From contig CAJVZD010000009.1 of NCBI GenBank assembly GCA_913019905.1, positions 1 through 64,000 on the forward strand: DNA of 64,000 nt. The letters run 5' to 3'. Under the pieces are notes generated by a model. The model was not told the DNA's origin. It was given only the letters and a program-made list of their open reading frames with translations, and made no database searches. The translations under genes were made by a program, and so were the position numbers. Position 1 is the stretch's first letter. The number at the start of each line of letters is the position of its first letter. The DNA is from an uncultured Cellvibrionales bacterium (GTDB taxonomy: Bacteria > Pseudomonadota > Gammaproteobacteria > Pseudomonadales > Dasaniaceae). Below are positions 44,293 through 54,357 of this stretch, piece after piece.

Positions 44293-46299
44293 TTATTCGT
44301 CGAGCGCAAAAGCGATGAGTGTGTCGGACATGTCCATCGGAATCCGTCCGAAACCACCCGCTGCAATAAGCACATATTGTTTTTCCTTGCCTTCTTTGTC
44401 GGTAACGACATAGGACATGGGAGTGGCAATGGCCGGTGCAGGAAGGCGGCTGCGCCATATTTCAGCACCGGTATTATTCTCAAAAGCGCGAATATAATTA
44501 TCCATGGTTGCGCCGATAAAGGTGAGACCGCTTCGAGTCATTAATGGTCCGCCTAGTGTGGGCGTTCCGGTGGCGAGGCCGATAGGAACGGGCGCAAGAT
44601 CTCTTGTCGTACCAAGACTAGACTGCCACAATTGCTCGCCGGTTTTCAAATCAATACCGGTCAGCACACCCCACGGAGTAGGGTTGCAGGGAATTCCAAG
44701 TGGAGAAACCACCATCGCGCGCCACATTCCGTAGGGCGTACCCGCTTGTTCAGCGATTTCTTCGCCGGGGTTATTCTTTCTCGTTTGTTCTACCTCGACC
44801 CGAGGGATTAGTTTTACTTTATAGGCGAGGTTTGTCGCGTTCACAACCAGAGTTTGTTTCTCCTGATCGATCGCTAACCCTCCCCAGTTGGTTCCTCCGG
44901 CATTGCCGGTGTACATGAGCGTCCAATCCGTTGAAGGTGGTGTATACATGCCCTCGTAGCGAAGGCTTTCAAATTCATTTTTGCATTTGCCGGCGTCCCA
45001 AAAGGTCAATCCGAAAGCGTCATCGGCGTTCAGGCTGTTTTGTGCTACTGGTTTTGGTAGAGTCGGAAAGGGTTGCGTAGGAGAAAGTATCAATTCTGGA
45101 AAATCAGGGTTTTGAGGTACCGGGCGCTCTTCTACGGGAAATAATGGTTCGCCAGTTTGACGGTCGAGAATAAAAACAAAGCCCATTTTCGTGGCCTGCG
45201 CCACGGCGGGTATTGATCTGCCATCGCGCTGCAGCTCGAAGAGGGTTGGTTGAGCAGGTGTATCAAAATCCCAGAAGTCATTGTGGACAAACTGGAAATT
45301 CCACACGATATCTCCTGTATCCCCATTAATGGCGACTAGTGACGAGCCGTAATGAGACATATTAAGCTCACTGTCTCTAAAGTAATCAGGGAGAGGGTTT
45401 CCGGTGGGTGCAAAAATAAGATTGAGTGATTCATCGGCTATCATGGGTGCCCAAACATTCGGTGTGGCCAGCGCATAACCGCTGTCACTGACATTGCCAC
45501 CCTGATAATCAAATCCAGGGGGCGCCATATCCTGGGCCCACAGTTGTTTTCCGTTGCGAGCATCGTAGGCGCGCACTACGCCGCTGGGAGCATGGGTGCC
45601 TTCGCCATCCCCAACAGACCCACCAATGACGACTTTGTCTCCAATGAGAGTGGGCGGCGACGTATGATGATAAGCGCCTGCATAGCGCGCTTCACCGGGT
45701 CCTTTCCCAATATCTACGATGCCAGCGTCGCCAAAATCTTTGCACAGTTGCCCGGTTTTTGCATCGATGGATAACAATCTGGTGTCGTTGGTTGAACTGA
45801 AAATTCGGGTAGCACAGGGTTCTTGGTCAGATTTGTTAGTATCCTTCCAAAAACTGACACCCCTGCACACTAATTGATTGGAATAATTTCCTTCCAGATT
45901 GATTTTAGGGTCATAGGACCAGAATTCTGCTCCAGTTGCCGGGTCCAAAGCAACGACTCGATTGTAAGGCGTGCAAAAATAGAGGATACCTTCAGCGAGT
46001 ATTGGTGTTACCTCAAAGGCCGTGGTCGAACGTACGTCCTCTTTACCGGTTGAAATTTCACCGGTGTGATAGGACCATAAGGGTTTAAGTTTGTTAACGT
46101 TGTCTACAGTGATTAACTCAGCGGGCGTAAATTGCCTACCTCCGTATCCTCCATAATTAGGGTAACTGGTCGCTTGTCTCACTTGCGGCGACTGTGGAGA
46201 GGCATTTGGGTCCTGATAGTTGTCGCAAGCAGACAGTGCGATAATGACAAAGATACCGCTTAAGAGGGCGAGACACTTAAAAGTACTAAATCGCTGCAT
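44293..46299 (-). CDS. PQQ-dependent dehydrogenase, glucose/quinate type, lipoprotein
   Basis: Quinoprotein of 668 residues, anchored as a lipoprotein (lipobox LSAC, C25) instead of by the five-helix N-terminal membrane domain of the classical glucose dehydrogenase. The eight-bladed propeller shows NKLKPLWSYHTGE, TPYNRVVALDPATGAEFW, VHNDFWDFDTPAQPTL (the mGDH/quinate hallmark) and the closing SGLTFIGATMDNYIRAF. It oxidises a sugar, quinate-like acid or alcohol in the periplasm with PQQ and gives electrons to quinone. No PQQ biosynthesis genes are in the window. The substrate is not determinable. Confidence 0.9.
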   Translation of the reverse strand: MQRFSTFKCLALLSGIFVIIALSACDNYQDPNASPQSPQVRQATSYPNYGGYGGRQFTPAELITVDNVNKLKPLWSYHTGEISTGKEDVRSTTAFEVTPILAEGILYFCTPYNRVVALDPATGAEFWSYDPKINLEGNYSNQLVCRGVSFWKDTNKSDQEPCATRIFSSTNDTRLLSIDAKTGQLCKDFGDAGIVDIGKGPGEARYAGAYHHTSPPTLIGDKVVIGGSVGDGEGTHAPSGVVRAYDARNGKQLWAQDMAPPGFDYQGGNVSDSGYALATPNVWAPMIADESLNLIFAPTGNPLPDYFRDSELNMSHYGSSLVAINGDTGDIVWNFQFVHNDFWDFDTPAQPTLFELQRDGRSIPAVAQATKMGFVFILDRQTGEPLFPVEERPVPQNPDFPELILSPTQPFPTLPKPVAQNSLNADDAFGLTFWDAGKCKNEFESLRYEGMYTPPSTDWTLMYTGNAGGTNWGGLAIDQEKQTLVVNATNLAYKVKLIPRVEVEQTRKNNPGEEIAEQAGTPYGMWRAMVVSPLGIPCNPTPWGVLTGIDLKTGEQLWQSSLGTTRDLAPVPIGLATGTPTLGGPLMTRSGLTFIGATMDNYIRAFENNTGAEIWRSRLPAPAIATPMSYVVTDKEGKEKQYVLIAAGGFGRIPMDMSDTLIAFALDE

Positions 46300-47150
46300 A
46301 GGATGTCCTAGCTTAAATTGATTGCAATACGTTTGTTTTGGTAAATGGTTTCACCTTTTGTCCTGTCGTCGATTGAGACATCTGGTTTGTTAGTAAGCGT
46401 TGTCCATCGTGCAATTCCTTCGAGCAACAGACAGGTCTATAACTCCCCTTTTGATAGAGTGGCTTACCGATTATCCTGTTCGAAATACCTCTCTAGCGAT
46501 TCTCTTCTATCGGGAAACCACTGTCATTGTCGTAGACAGCTTTCATCTGCACCGTGACAGTGTTGTCGAGCACGTGCATCTTTAAGAATAAGTTTACGAT
46601 TGTAGCGAAAGTATCGGCCTGACCATTATCAAGAATTTTGAATATTACTTCAATACCACTACGGGCCGCAGCAACTTCGGCGGCTAGCTGTATTAACTCA
46701 AATTTGAGTGATTGATTATCAATGATAGCAGCGGCTCGAACTTTGATCTCATGAAGTAGCTCTCTATACCGGGACTAGTTGTTGTTGGAAATTTTCGAGC
46801 GGCGCACTGGTATTGGTGCTGCGATCAAAACTGAGCTTGATCGTGCTGATCGAATTGTCACTTATCGATTTTGTCTCCGTAAAACTTCGATTGAACGTAG
46901 TTAACACTAAACAGTTTGAGTTATTCGATGTTTAGCATTATCGGATCTAGCGCCCGGTCACGGTTATCAATGGATACAGTATCGGGGCTGTTGTCAGGAC
47001 TAGGCTGCGTAATATGGATAGAGGGAACGCCTCAAATACGGAGCGAAATCAAGAGTTTCATCAGAAAATTAGAGGCTACCCGATGTCGAGAGAACATGTG
47101 GATTAAAGAGCTTGGGTTTTCCGCGCTCAGGCCTCTTGGTATCAATTGGC
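46300..47150. other. Region between the PQQ dehydrogenase and ABC operon, with gene remnants
   Basis: Aside from the frameshifted frame pair at 46493-46907, the minus strand also holds a 32-codon protein-like frame near 47030-46925 ending LDPIMLNIE. The whole stretch may be a decaying gene downstream of the ABC permease. A 102-codon plus-strand frame at 46916-47224 overlaps the permease and is not credible. Confidence 0.35.
46493..46907 (-). pseudogene. Probable frameshifted gene, HPr-like C-terminal domain
   Basis: Two overlapping minus-strand frames read as one protein if the frame moves by +1. The first runs from a GTG at 46907 to a TAG at 46764 (ending NFQQQLVP). The second is open from 46774 to a stop at 46493, 93 codons, with no start codon of its own, and continues as YRELLHEIKVRAAAIID. 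Its 85-residue body (LIQLAAEVAAARSGIEVIFK, then KMHVLDNTVTVQMKAVYDND) follows the strand-helix pattern of HPr phosphocarrier proteins but lacks the phosphorylated histidine. Decay, a sequencing error or programmed frameshifting are all possible. Confidence 0.4.
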
Positions 47151-48119
47151 TTACAGTTCAAATCGATGATTACGTAACCAGACAGCTGCAGTCAGTAACA
47201 CGGCGGCCAGTGCAATCCCAGTAAGGTTGCTACCGATATTTAGCCAGGTGCCAATGTCGGCACTACCCTCTATCAAGTTCGATACGCGGGTCTCAAGGAA
47301 GAAATGCTCGGCAACAAATTCCGCAAAGTAGGTTCCTCCGAAAATGATACCCTCGATTGCAATAATACCGACGATAGGTAATGTTGCTACAAGAAACGGC
47401 GAGCGTTTGGCAAATGCTGAAGCGGCCATAAACCATGAACATAAAGGTAACAACCATAAGCTGACTATCATGACTAAACCAATTTGTTTGAAAAAAGAAC
47501 CAGCAATATTAATGTTTGGCCAAATGGTTTCCCAGGGATCGTGTCCGAGGTAAGACGCAAAAAACATAGCAGCGATGACGTAAAATACTTGCACAACCCA
47601 CGAAGCTAGCGTCATTATGAGAGGAACTGCCAATAGACCTACAATTAGTTTTGTGAATACCGTTTGTGTTTCGGATATTGGCATTGATTTCCAGAACAAA
47701 ATGCTGCGATCTCGTCGGTCAGTGTACAAAGAACCGAGTAAGTAGAAAACAACAACCCACCAAGCCGTCATTAAAAAGAGACCATGTATTCCATAGAGTC
47801 CCGAGTTGAGAGTCTTTTGATGGTTGTTAAATTGGCTCGCAAAATCGGCATCTCCCTCGGCCACAATTGTCGCCTCACCTTCAGTAAAGTTGATAGAAAA
47901 ATGACGTTGGTCCGGATCAGCTACTGCAGTCACGGTCTCGGAAGTGTTCGCATCCATCGAAATTTTCATATTGATATTGTCTCTAAATATCAATGCAACA
48001 ACCATTACTAGAACCAGTAATCCGGCCAAGCCAACAGGAAGCAATACAAAAGAATTACGATGCTCCCAAAATTCTCTTTTTAGTAATGATAGATAAAATG
48101 TTGATAAGTAATTATTCAT
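47151..48119 (-). CDS. ABC-2 type transporter permease
   Basis: Membrane subunit of 322 residues with about six helices. The first (about 25-46) is followed by a periplasmic loop with charged residues (about 50-105), then the helices around 112-130, 160-195, 210-235, 240-262 and 295-315. The arginine-rich LYTDRRDRSILFWKSMPIS is typical of ABC-2 permeases paired with YtrA-type GntR regulators. It is the last gene of the operon starting at 50317, 11 bases after the ATPase gene. Confidence 0.88.
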   Translation of the reverse strand: MNNYLSTFYLSLLKREFWEHRNSFVLLPVGLAGLLVLVMVVALIFRDNINMKISMDANTSETVTAVADPDQRHFSINFTEGEATIVAEGDADFASQFNNHQKTLNSGLYGIHGLFLMTAWWVVVFYLLGSLYTDRRDRSILFWKSMPISETQTVFTKLIVGLLAVPLIMTLASWVVQVFYVIAAMFFASYLGHDPWETIWPNINIAGSFFKQIGLVMIVSLWLLPLCSWFMAASAFAKRSPFLVATLPIVGIIAIEGIIFGGTYFAEFVAEHFFLETRVSNLIEGSADIGTWLNIGSNLTGIALAAVLLTAAVWLRNHRFEL

Positions 48120-48130
48120 TTCGTCGTTCC

Positions 48131-49021
48131 CTATTGGTTTTGCATCTTGGCGACAAAAATATCAGCTATGCTGGGCGTACTTAAATTGCCTAGCTCTTCT
48201 AAGGTTTCCAGGATAGTACTGTGTTCGTCTGTATCCTCAAAAATAAACGCAGACCCACCTAATACTGATCGTTCTCCTATGGGGTTTAGGCTCCTTGCAG
48301 TCTCGACTTTGTCCGCTCTAACTTCGACTTCGATAAAATGGCTTTCTAAATCTTCCATCTCTCGATTTAGGATTATTTTCCCGTCGCGAATAAACAGCAA
48401 ATCAGTGAGCAGACCTTCAATTTCTTCTACTTGGTGTGTTGTGATAATTATCGTTCTATCTTCATCAAAGTAATCGTTTAGCAAAGTAGAATAGAATTGT
48501 TTGCGGTAGAGAATGTCTAAGCCTAGTGTTGGTTCATCCAGGACTAACACTTTTGCGTCTATTGCCATCACTAAGGCCAGGTGCAACTGAGTTATCATGC
48601 CCTTTGATAGTTGCGATATTTTCTGATTTGAATTAATTGATGTGTTAGATAAGAACCTATTGGCCTTCGCGAGATCAAATTGTGGATGTATGCCCTGAAG
48701 ATATTCCAGCGCCTGGGATACTTTTAGCCACGCAGGTAAAATTGCAGTGTCGGCAATAAAACAAACTTGTTCCAGTAATTTTGTGCGTTGCTTCAACGGG
48801 TTCAAACCCATTACATCGATTTCGCCGTCAAAGGTAGATAAACCGAGTAAGCATTTTAAGGCAGTCGTTTTACCGGCACCATTGGGACCGATGAGTCCAA
48901 CAATACGTCCTTTTTTGATTTGTAAATCGATGCCGTCCAATACGCGTTTATCGCCGTAGGATTTACAAAGATTATTAATTGTAATGAGTGCTTCGTTACG
49001 CGCGGTTGTAGGTGTATTCAT
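48131..49021 (-). CDS. ABC transporter ATP-binding protein
   Basis: 296 residues. Walker A is GPNGAGKT (about residues 45-52), the signature motif LSKGM is in ISQLSKGMITQLHLAL, Walker B is KVLVLDEPTLGLD, and the switch histidine is in IITTHQVEEIE. The extra C-terminal part (about 215-296) is of the drug- and peptide-exporter type. Its start overlaps the stop of the GntR gene by one base. It most likely powers the permease downstream. The transported compound is unknown; cell-envelope stress or antimicrobial export is common in YtrA-linked operons. Confidence 0.92.
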   Translation of the reverse strand: MNTPTTARNEALITINNLCKSYGDKRVLDGIDLQIKKGRIVGLIGPNGAGKTTALKCLLGLSTFDGEIDVMGLNPLKQRTKLLEQVCFIADTAILPAWLKVSQALEYLQGIHPQFDLAKANRFLSNTSINSNQKISQLSKGMITQLHLALVMAIDAKVLVLDEPTLGLDILYRKQFYSTLLNDYFDEDRTIIITTHQVEEIEGLLTDLLFIRDGKIILNREMEDLESHFIEVEVRADKVETARSLNPIGERSVLGGSAFIFEDTDEHSTILETLEELGNLSTPSIADIFVAKMQNQ

Positions 49022-49395
49022 CAGACTTCTTCCTGTGCGCTTTCTGTCATGATCTTTATTATTTGTTCGTTACTAATCCCTAGCTGCTTTACTCGCTTCA
49101 ATACCTGAGGAAGCTCGACCCGCAAAAACTTTTCTCGCTCATTTGCTAGTAATTGACCTCTCGCTCCTTCTATAACAAACATGCCGATTCCTCTTTTTTT
49201 GACCAGCAGGCCATCATCTACTAATTGTTGATAAGCTTTCGATACCGTCAGGTGGTTAATCCTATATTCGACAGCAATTTGTCGAACAGACGGTACTGCT
49301 TCTCCTTCGTTGAAGACGCCCTCCAATATTAAATCGACAACTTTGTCTTGAAGTTGGCGGTATATCGGTTGATCATCTTTCCAATGCTCTTGCAT
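49021..49395 (-). CDS. GntR-family regulator, YtrA type
   Basis: Short GntR regulator of 124 residues from the ATG at 49395; the open frame extends 13 codons further, into the preceding gene. The winged helix (about 10-80) includes PSVRQIAVEYRINHLTVSKAYQQLVDDG-type recognition and the KKRGIGMFV wing. The C-terminal dimerisation tail is only about 40 residues, typical of the YtrA subfamily. It is cotranscribed with an ABC exporter, and a perfect palindrome overlaps the operon promoter at 50365-50388, so it is probably an autorepressor released by the exporter's substrate. Confidence 0.92.
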   Translation of the reverse strand: MQEHWKDDQPIYRQLQDKVVDLILEGVFNEGEAVPSVRQIAVEYRINHLTVSKAYQQLVDDGLLVKKRGIGMFVIEGARGQLLANEREKFLRVELPQVLKRVKQLGISNEQIIKIMTESAQEEV

Positions 49396-49408
49396 AATGA
49401 TACCTGCG

Positions 49409-50317
49409 TTAGTGAGAGGAGAGCTGACGAACATCGCCGGAGCCCGCTATATCAGAGTCAACCTTTGGATCGCCGTAGTAACTTACGTCGGCACTGCCCA
49501 TTACATCAATACTAAGTTCTTCGCTGACGTTCACTACGACGTCGCCGGACCCTGCGATTTCGATGTTTGCTTCTTTACTGACCATGTCTGGTGCAGTAAA
49601 TTGGCCGGAGCCTGCCACATCTATTTCCAAATAATTGATACTGCCATCGTCTGTTACCTCAGTATCACCTGAACCGGCTATGTCCACTTCCAGGCGATCT
49701 GCATAAAGCTCATCTATTTTCACGCTGCCGGACCCGGAGATACCAATATCTATATCATCCTCGATCGTTAATATTTTAAAGCTAGTGTCGGCTGATCCAG
49801 ATACGGTCAATTTAAGATCTTCGGCTTTTATTGAGCCGGTTTCGACATCTCCTGAACCAGAAATATTGAGCTTCACTTCTTCTGCTTGAACATCTTCAAT
49901 TTCAAGAGTTCCGGAGCCACTGCGTTTAATGACTAGATCTTCGACGTCTAGATTTCCGATAAAAGAGTCACCTGATCCCTCCAAAAAAACGGATCGAACT
50001 GACTTTAATTGCACATCGAAACGGGCGTGGGAATCAAAGTCGAAAAGGCCCCAATGGGATCCTTTTGTTTTCAGGATGAGTGTATTGCCTCGAACTTCAG
50101 CGGCAATTTTGGGCAGCAGCTTCCGGCTTGCTGTAACCTTAACGTATTCTTCGTCTCCCTGACTTAAAACGAGTTTGTGGCTACCTTCTAAGCGAATTCG
50201 CTGAACGTCGTCTAGATCAACCGTTTTGCTAACGATTTCTGCCGCTGCGGAGTTACTTATTACAGCGAGTGATAAGCTAAATACAGTTGATGGCAGGAAG
50301 TGCTTAATTTTGATCAT
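49409..50317 (-). CDS. DUF2807 (GIN domain) exported protein
   Basis: 302 residues with a signal peptide (about 1-26, ending SAAA). The body is a repeated short-strand pattern with recurring SGSGD/AGSGD turns (for example KRSGSGTLEIEDV, VSGSADTSF, IDIAGSGDTEV), typical of a right-handed beta-helix of the head-GIN/DUF2807 family. It is the first gene of the four-gene operon. It probably resides in the periplasm or on the cell surface. Function unknown; linkage to GntR and ABC genes suggests an envelope response. Confidence 0.88.
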   Translation of the reverse strand: MIKIKHFLPSTVFSLSLAVISNSAAAEIVSKTVDLDDVQRIRLEGSHKLVLSQGDEEYVKVTASRKLLPKIAAEVRGNTLILKTKGSHWGLFDFDSHARFDVQLKSVRSVFLEGSGDSFIGNLDVEDLVIKRSGSGTLEIEDVQAEEVKLNISGSGDVETGSIKAEDLKLTVSGSADTSFKILTIEDDIDIGISGSGSVKIDELYADRLEVDIAGSGDTEVTDDGSINYLEIDVAGSGQFTAPDMVSKEANIEIAGSGDVVVNVSEELSIDVMGSADVSYYGDPKVDSDIAGSGDVRQLSSH

Positions 50318-50364
50318 GAACTATCACCTTTTTAAATGGGTGGTTTCGTATATCTTTGTGTTCC

Positions 50365-50405
50365 GGTGTTATATACAACTATAACACCTGGGATGCGAAT
50401 GACAA
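50365..50405 (-). promoter_or_regulatory. Promoter and palindromic operator of the DUF2807-GntR-ABC operon
   Basis: On the minus strand a -35 box TTGTCA (50405-50400) and a -10 box TATAGT (50383-50378) are separated by 16 bases. A perfect inverted repeat GGTGTTATA-TACAAC-TATAACACC spans 50365-50388 and covers the -10 box. This is the expected layout for repression by the GntR protein of the operon. The regulator-site pairing is inferred from position. Confidence 0.75.
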
Positions 50406-50715
50406 GCTAAAATCTGCATTTTTGCTAAGATTAGTGACAGACATAAGAAAGATGCGTCGGTGGCTAATAGTGGTACAAGTTTTTTGAGTGCCCATTGCTT
50501 CGAGTGATTTTTTTTCGGCTGCATTATAATGCACTGAAATTATTATGTTTTTTTGTTGGCATGGCGCTAGAAACTGAAGCGAATTTCGACAAAATATTCG
50601 ACATAGTGGATGATTTATCTCGGCAGTACAATACCTCCACTTAGTCAAATTTCGAAAAATACGAGCTGTTTATATCGCCTGGTTTCGTTCTAACAATTTA
50701 AGAATTCGACTTATT
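50406..50715. other. Divergent intergenic region
   Basis: Between the operator and the PAS-GGDEF gene I see no further gene. An 89-codon minus-strand frame at 50379-50648 overlaps the operator and looks non-coding. Confidence 0.35.
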
Positions 50716-51990
50716 ATGCCCGACATTTCAAAGACAGCGGCTCTTTTTTCCACATTTAGCGATGAATTAAGTGATGGTTTAGTCGTGCTTGATGGCTTTA
50801 TTGTGACCTATATTAATTCGAAGCTAGCGGAAATGACGGGCTATTTACGTTCTGACTTGATCGGTCGATCGATTCTAGATTTTGTTAGGAAAGAAGATCG
50901 GGAATCCCTCGAGGTCTTTTATCTCAGCAGTATTAACGATCAGCCTTTTTCCTCTGGCCATGAGGCGATCTGTTTACATAGGGATGGTGAATCACATTTC
51001 TCCGGGCTAATTAAGTTTGTGCGGATAGCAGGATCAAATGCTCAAGCACAATCTATTGGGATAATAAAAACAAACATCGATAGTCATGTCATTGAGAAAC
51101 GATATGCTGCGCTGGAAAAAGAGTTTCACCAAATACTCGACAATATGCCCGATGTATTTTATCGGACCGATGCAGAGGGTGTCATCACGATGATATCTCC
51201 CGCTTGCAAAATGACAATGGGCTATGAACCGGTCGAACTAATTGGAACAAAACTTGCGGATTTGTATGCCGATAGTGACGTTAGATCTCGGACGATTGAA
51301 AAACTCAGGTCGGCAAATGGGAAGCCCATCAATGTTGAAGCGACGTTGATTCACAAAAATGGAAACGCTGTGTGGGTTTCTACCAACGCCTACATGAGGT
51401 TTGACGAGAAACGTGAATTCATTGGCGTTGAAGGGATTGCTAGAGATTCAACCAAAAGAAGAAATAACGAAATTGATTTGTACAAAGCTGCCAATACGGA
51501 CCATCTTACGGGCTTGTCAAATCGTTTGTTTTTTAATGTAGAGCTTTCCCGCGCCGTTACTCAGTCCTCAAACACTAAAAGCGGACTGGCGTTGTTGTAT
51601 ATGGATTTAGATGGATTTAAAACGGTAAATGATACTTTTGGTCATCAAATGGGTGACGAGTTGCTCTGTCAAGTAGCTACTCGGCTGCGAAAACTCTGCA
51701 GGAAAACAGATCTAATCGCTCGCCTTGGGGGGGACGAATTTATTGTGTTAATCGAGGATGATCCGAAAGTCGCTGACGTGGAAAATATTGCAAAAAAAAT
51801 CGTTGAACAGCTGTCTCGGTCCTTTGAAGTGGAAGGCCATTGTATAGATGTAGGAGTGAGTATCGGGATTTCTTACTTTTCTGAGAATTCGAAAGACGCT
51901 GATGACTTTTTGCGAGACGCTGACAGTGCGATGTACACCGCGAAACGAGCAGGTAAAAATCTCATACGAACAAGTAGCGTAGAGACTTAA
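50716..51990 (+). CDS. PAS-PAS-GGDEF diguanylate cyclase
   Basis: Soluble cyclic-di-GMP synthase of 424 residues. Two PAS domains (about 10-120 and 135-255; the second with NMPDVFYRTDAEGVITMISPA) precede the GGDEF domain (about 260-424), which opens with TDHLTGLSNRLFF. The active site is GGDEF, with an RxxD inhibitory site (RKTD) five residues before, so it should be an active, product-inhibited cyclase. No membrane segment is seen. The PAS ligand is unknown. Confidence 0.93.
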   Translation: MPDISKTAALFSTFSDELSDGLVVLDGFIVTYINSKLAEMTGYLRSDLIGRSILDFVRKEDRESLEVFYLSSINDQPFSSGHEAICLHRDGESHFSGLIKFVRIAGSNAQAQSIGIIKTNIDSHVIEKRYAALEKEFHQILDNMPDVFYRTDAEGVITMISPACKMTMGYEPVELIGTKLADLYADSDVRSRTIEKLRSANGKPINVEATLIHKNGNAVWVSTNAYMRFDEKREFIGVEGIARDSTKRRNNEIDLYKAANTDHLTGLSNRLFFNVELSRAVTQSSNTKSGLALLYMDLDGFKTVNDTFGHQMGDELLCQVATRLRKLCRKTDLIARLGGDEFIVLIEDDPKVADVENIAKKIVEQLSRSFEVEGHCIDVGVSIGISYFSENSKDADDFLRDADSAMYTAKRAGKNLIRTSSVET

Positions 51991-52139
51991 GCCACAAGGG
52001 TGTAGATTGTCCCGGTTGATATAAAACCACTTTTGCCACGTTTAGATTCTGGTATCATTGAAAAACTACAAATTCATGAAATTTGACGATTCCGTCGACC
52101 CATTCGGCGTGAATACTCCCGCAAAATCGACTATTTTAA

Positions 52140-53273
<1,134 letters not shown>

Positions 53274-53317
53274 ATTAGATTTTATCGCCTAACCCTCTTT
53301 ATACGCACTTTTTCAGG

Positions 53318-53329
53318 CCGTGATCACGG
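53318..53329. promoter_or_regulatory. Palindrome overlapping a ribosome binding site
   Basis: CCGTGATCACGG is a perfect 12-base palindrome whose end overlaps the GGGAG Shine-Dalgarno of the enoyl-CoA hydratase gene. It may be an operator or merely hide the site in an RNA hairpin. Confidence 0.35.
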
Positions 53330-53336
53330 GAGTAGT

Positions 53337-54122
53337 ATGGTTTTAATAGAAACGTCGAAGGGTGTGCGTACATTAACGCTAAACCGTCCAGATGCGTTAA
53401 ACGCCTTTAATCGGGAATTATGGGGCGAACTTTGCCACGCTGTCGAAGAGGCTAAAAGTGACAATTCTGCAAAAGTCATCGTTATTACTGGCAGTGGACG
53501 GGCATTTTCTGCGGGCGCCGATCTACGCGAAAAAATGGACACAAATGGTCAGGACAAATGGACTCAATCGCCATCGGTAGGGGTAACGCAACTTGTTGAT
53601 CTGCTAGTAGACTTTCCTAAACCTATTATCGTTGCTGTAAACGGTTTAGGGGTCGGTATTGGCGCGACGCTATGCGGATTGGCCGATATAACCTATATGG
53701 CTGCAAGCGCCCGTCTTCGATGTCCTTTTTCCTCCCTTGGCATTACCGCGGAGGGCGCTAGCACATACACTTTTTCCCGATTGATGGGGCATCAAGCCGC
53801 GAGTTGGTTTTTACTCAGTGCCCAATGGATGGATGCGACGCAGTGTAAGGATGCTAATCTTGCGTTGGAGGTCTTTCCCGACGAGAGTTTCATGGCTAAT
53901 GTGATGGAAAGAGCAGAACAATTGGCTTCGATGCCGTTGGCTTCGTTAATTGAAACAAAATCCTTGATAATGGCACCGCATAAAGAACAGTTGCATGCGG
54001 CCAACATTCGCGAAACGGAAGGTCTGGCCCGATTGTCTGGTGGTCCGTCAAATATAGAAGCCCTGCAGGCCTTTGCTGAAAAACGTCCCGCCGACTTTAG
54101 TGAAATAGAAGACAATAAATAG
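53337..54122 (+). CDS. Enoyl-CoA hydratase/isomerase (crotonase family)
   Basis: Crotonase-fold enzyme of 261 residues. Oxyanion-hole elements are GSGRAFSAGADLRE and AVNGLGVGIGATLCGLADITY, and the catalytic-glutamate position is in LGITAEGASTYTFSRLMG. It begins with the short MVLIETSKGVRTLTLNRP strand usual for the family. The GGGAG before the ATG lies in a palindrome. It follows frmA but no functional link is obvious. Substrate unknown. Confidence 0.88.
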   Translation: MVLIETSKGVRTLTLNRPDALNAFNRELWGELCHAVEEAKSDNSAKVIVITGSGRAFSAGADLREKMDTNGQDKWTQSPSVGVTQLVDLLVDFPKPIIVAVNGLGVGIGATLCGLADITYMAASARLRCPFSSLGITAEGASTYTFSRLMGHQAASWFLLSAQWMDATQCKDANLALEVFPDESFMANVMERAEQLASMPLASLIETKSLIMAPHKEQLHAANIRETEGLARLSGGPSNIEALQAFAEKRPADFSEIEDNK

Positions 54123-54151
54123 AATTGAAGTGATTTCGAAGAAGTCTGCTA

Positions 54152-54218
54152 GCTTACGGGCTTACGGGCTTACGGGCTTACGGGCTTACGGGCTTACGGG
54201 CTTACGGGCTTACGGGCT
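54152..54218. repeat. 8-bp tandem repeat, eight perfect copies
   Basis: The unit GCTTACGG is repeated eight times without error (54152-54215), followed by a partial GCT. It lies between the stops of the enoyl-CoA hydratase (plus) and MarR (minus) genes. Perfect identity suggests recent slippage, so copy number may vary between strains. Confidence 0.97.
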
Positions 54219-54357
54219 GTCGTAACCGCGTACATTGATGGAATGATTTGTAGCCTTCTTTATTATCTTTTGATTCTTTATATAGCCACTTTTAGTAAGA
54301 AATAAATGAAAATCGTGCAGGAAACCGAAACCTGCGGCAATTAGGCACGCTCTGCGA

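Noticed and set aside
46916..47224. 102-codon plus-strand frame
   Set aside because: It runs antisense into the ABC permease gene and lacks any recognisable feature.
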